Shown: positions 4,962 to 5,246 of the stretch, one piece after another
How the letters are laid out: each line of letters starts with the position of its first letter
How positions within the stretch are numbered: the stretch's first letter is position 1
Assembly: GCA_007134165.1 (NCBI GenBank)
Contig: SLLJ01000359.1
Location: 1 to 5,246 of the forward strand
Direction of reading: 5' to 3'
Source: Nitriliruptoraceae bacterium
GTDB taxonomy: Bacteria; Actinomycetota; Nitriliruptoria; Nitriliruptorales; Nitriliruptoraceae
Length of the DNA stretch: 5,246 nucleotides
Made by a program: the position numbers and the translations under genes
The notes under the pieces: generated by a model
What the model was told of the DNA's origin: nothing
Databases searched by the model: none
Seen by the model: only the letters and a program-made list of their open reading frames with translations

Positions 4962-5246
4962 TCAGGCCTCGACCTTCTTGCCATCTCGCTGGCGTCCCGT
5001 GTACCCACTGGCGCAGAGCGCGTTGTCGATCCTCGTCAAGCCCTCTCCGGCCCCGCCGTCAGAATCCGCTCCACAAGCTTGCGCTCGATGAGGGTGCAGC
5101 GGTACGGCGGCTCGTGGAGACCCCATGGTCGCAGGCTCAACTCGGTGGGCCTCATGCGAGGCGTCGTTCTCGAACTCCTCGGCGAACTCGTCTGCCGGGG
5201 CGAACAGGCCATCGATCGATGGCAGCCGCACAACACCAGAGCGGAG
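4962..5246 (-). pseudogene. 3' part of an unidentified gene with two frameshifts
   Basis: This coding remnant enters from beyond the right edge. The first part (5246 to about 5140) reads well in one frame, including VRLPSIDGLFAPADEFAEEF. From about 5130 to 5045 the good third-position bias moves to the next frame, which reads LSLRPWGLHEPPYRCTLIER and then KLVERILTAGPER. It then returns to the first frame for RIDNALCASGYTGRQRDGKK, VEA and a TGA at 4962-4964. By my count the middle has about 26 of 31 G/C third positions in the shifted frame against about half in the original frame. That fits a one-base gain followed by a one-base loss. Read uncorrected, either frame gives a scrambled or short product. 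I do not recognise the family. Sequencing errors could also cause this. Confidence 0.5.

Noticed and set aside
1..5246. CRISPR arrays, rRNA or tRNA genes, riboswitches
   Set aside because: No regularly spaced repeats, no cloverleaf and no recognisable conserved RNA motif were found on reading both strands.

Overview
The window is a stretch of high-G+C bacterial DNA. Codon third positions are overwhelmingly G or C, GTG and TTG starts are used, and the protein families resemble those of high-G+C Gram-positives, so an actinomycete-type (Actinomycetota) host is most likely. This rests on composition and family resemblance only. Almost all supported coding is on the minus strand, so the story reads from right to left.

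Region by region, in transcription order: (1) 4962-5246 is the 3' part of an unidentified gene that enters from beyond the window. Its coding signal switches frame twice, so it looks like a frameshifted pseudogene. (2) 4686-4937 is a short unidentified ORF or gene remnant. (3) 4526-4685 is a control region with a plausible sigma-70-like promoter whose spacer holds a perfect 6-bp-arm palindrome. (4) 3935-4525 encodes an intact AbiEi-family antitoxin/repressor, overlapping by 4 nt (5) an AbiEii-family nucleotidyltransferase toxin. The toxin's conserved N-terminal half ends abruptly near 3500 and continues into unrelated sequence. (6) 3000-3500 is a breakpoint and intergenic zone with small hairpins, a possible plus-strand coding remnant and a possible promoter. 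(7) 919-2859 is a NERD nuclease-domain/UvrD-type superfamily 1 helicase. All helicase motifs are present, but the region that should encode its N-terminus (2860-2999) carries an amber codon and a one-base frameshift. (8) 153-710 encodes an unidentified 185-aa helical, acidic protein downstream of the helicase. (9) 1-152 has no gene that can be supported.

Biologically this looks like an accessory, defence-like neighbourhood. It holds a type IV toxin-antitoxin (abortive infection) pair, a predicted nuclease-helicase, and several broken genes. The antitoxin and its promoter look intact while the toxin has lost its C-terminal domain, so the pair has probably decayed to an orphan regulator/antitoxin. 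No new system can be demonstrated from this sequence. The items most worth checking are the damaged helicase N-terminus, the toxin truncation, the palindromic operator candidate, and whether the helicase and the 185-aa protein form a conserved pair.
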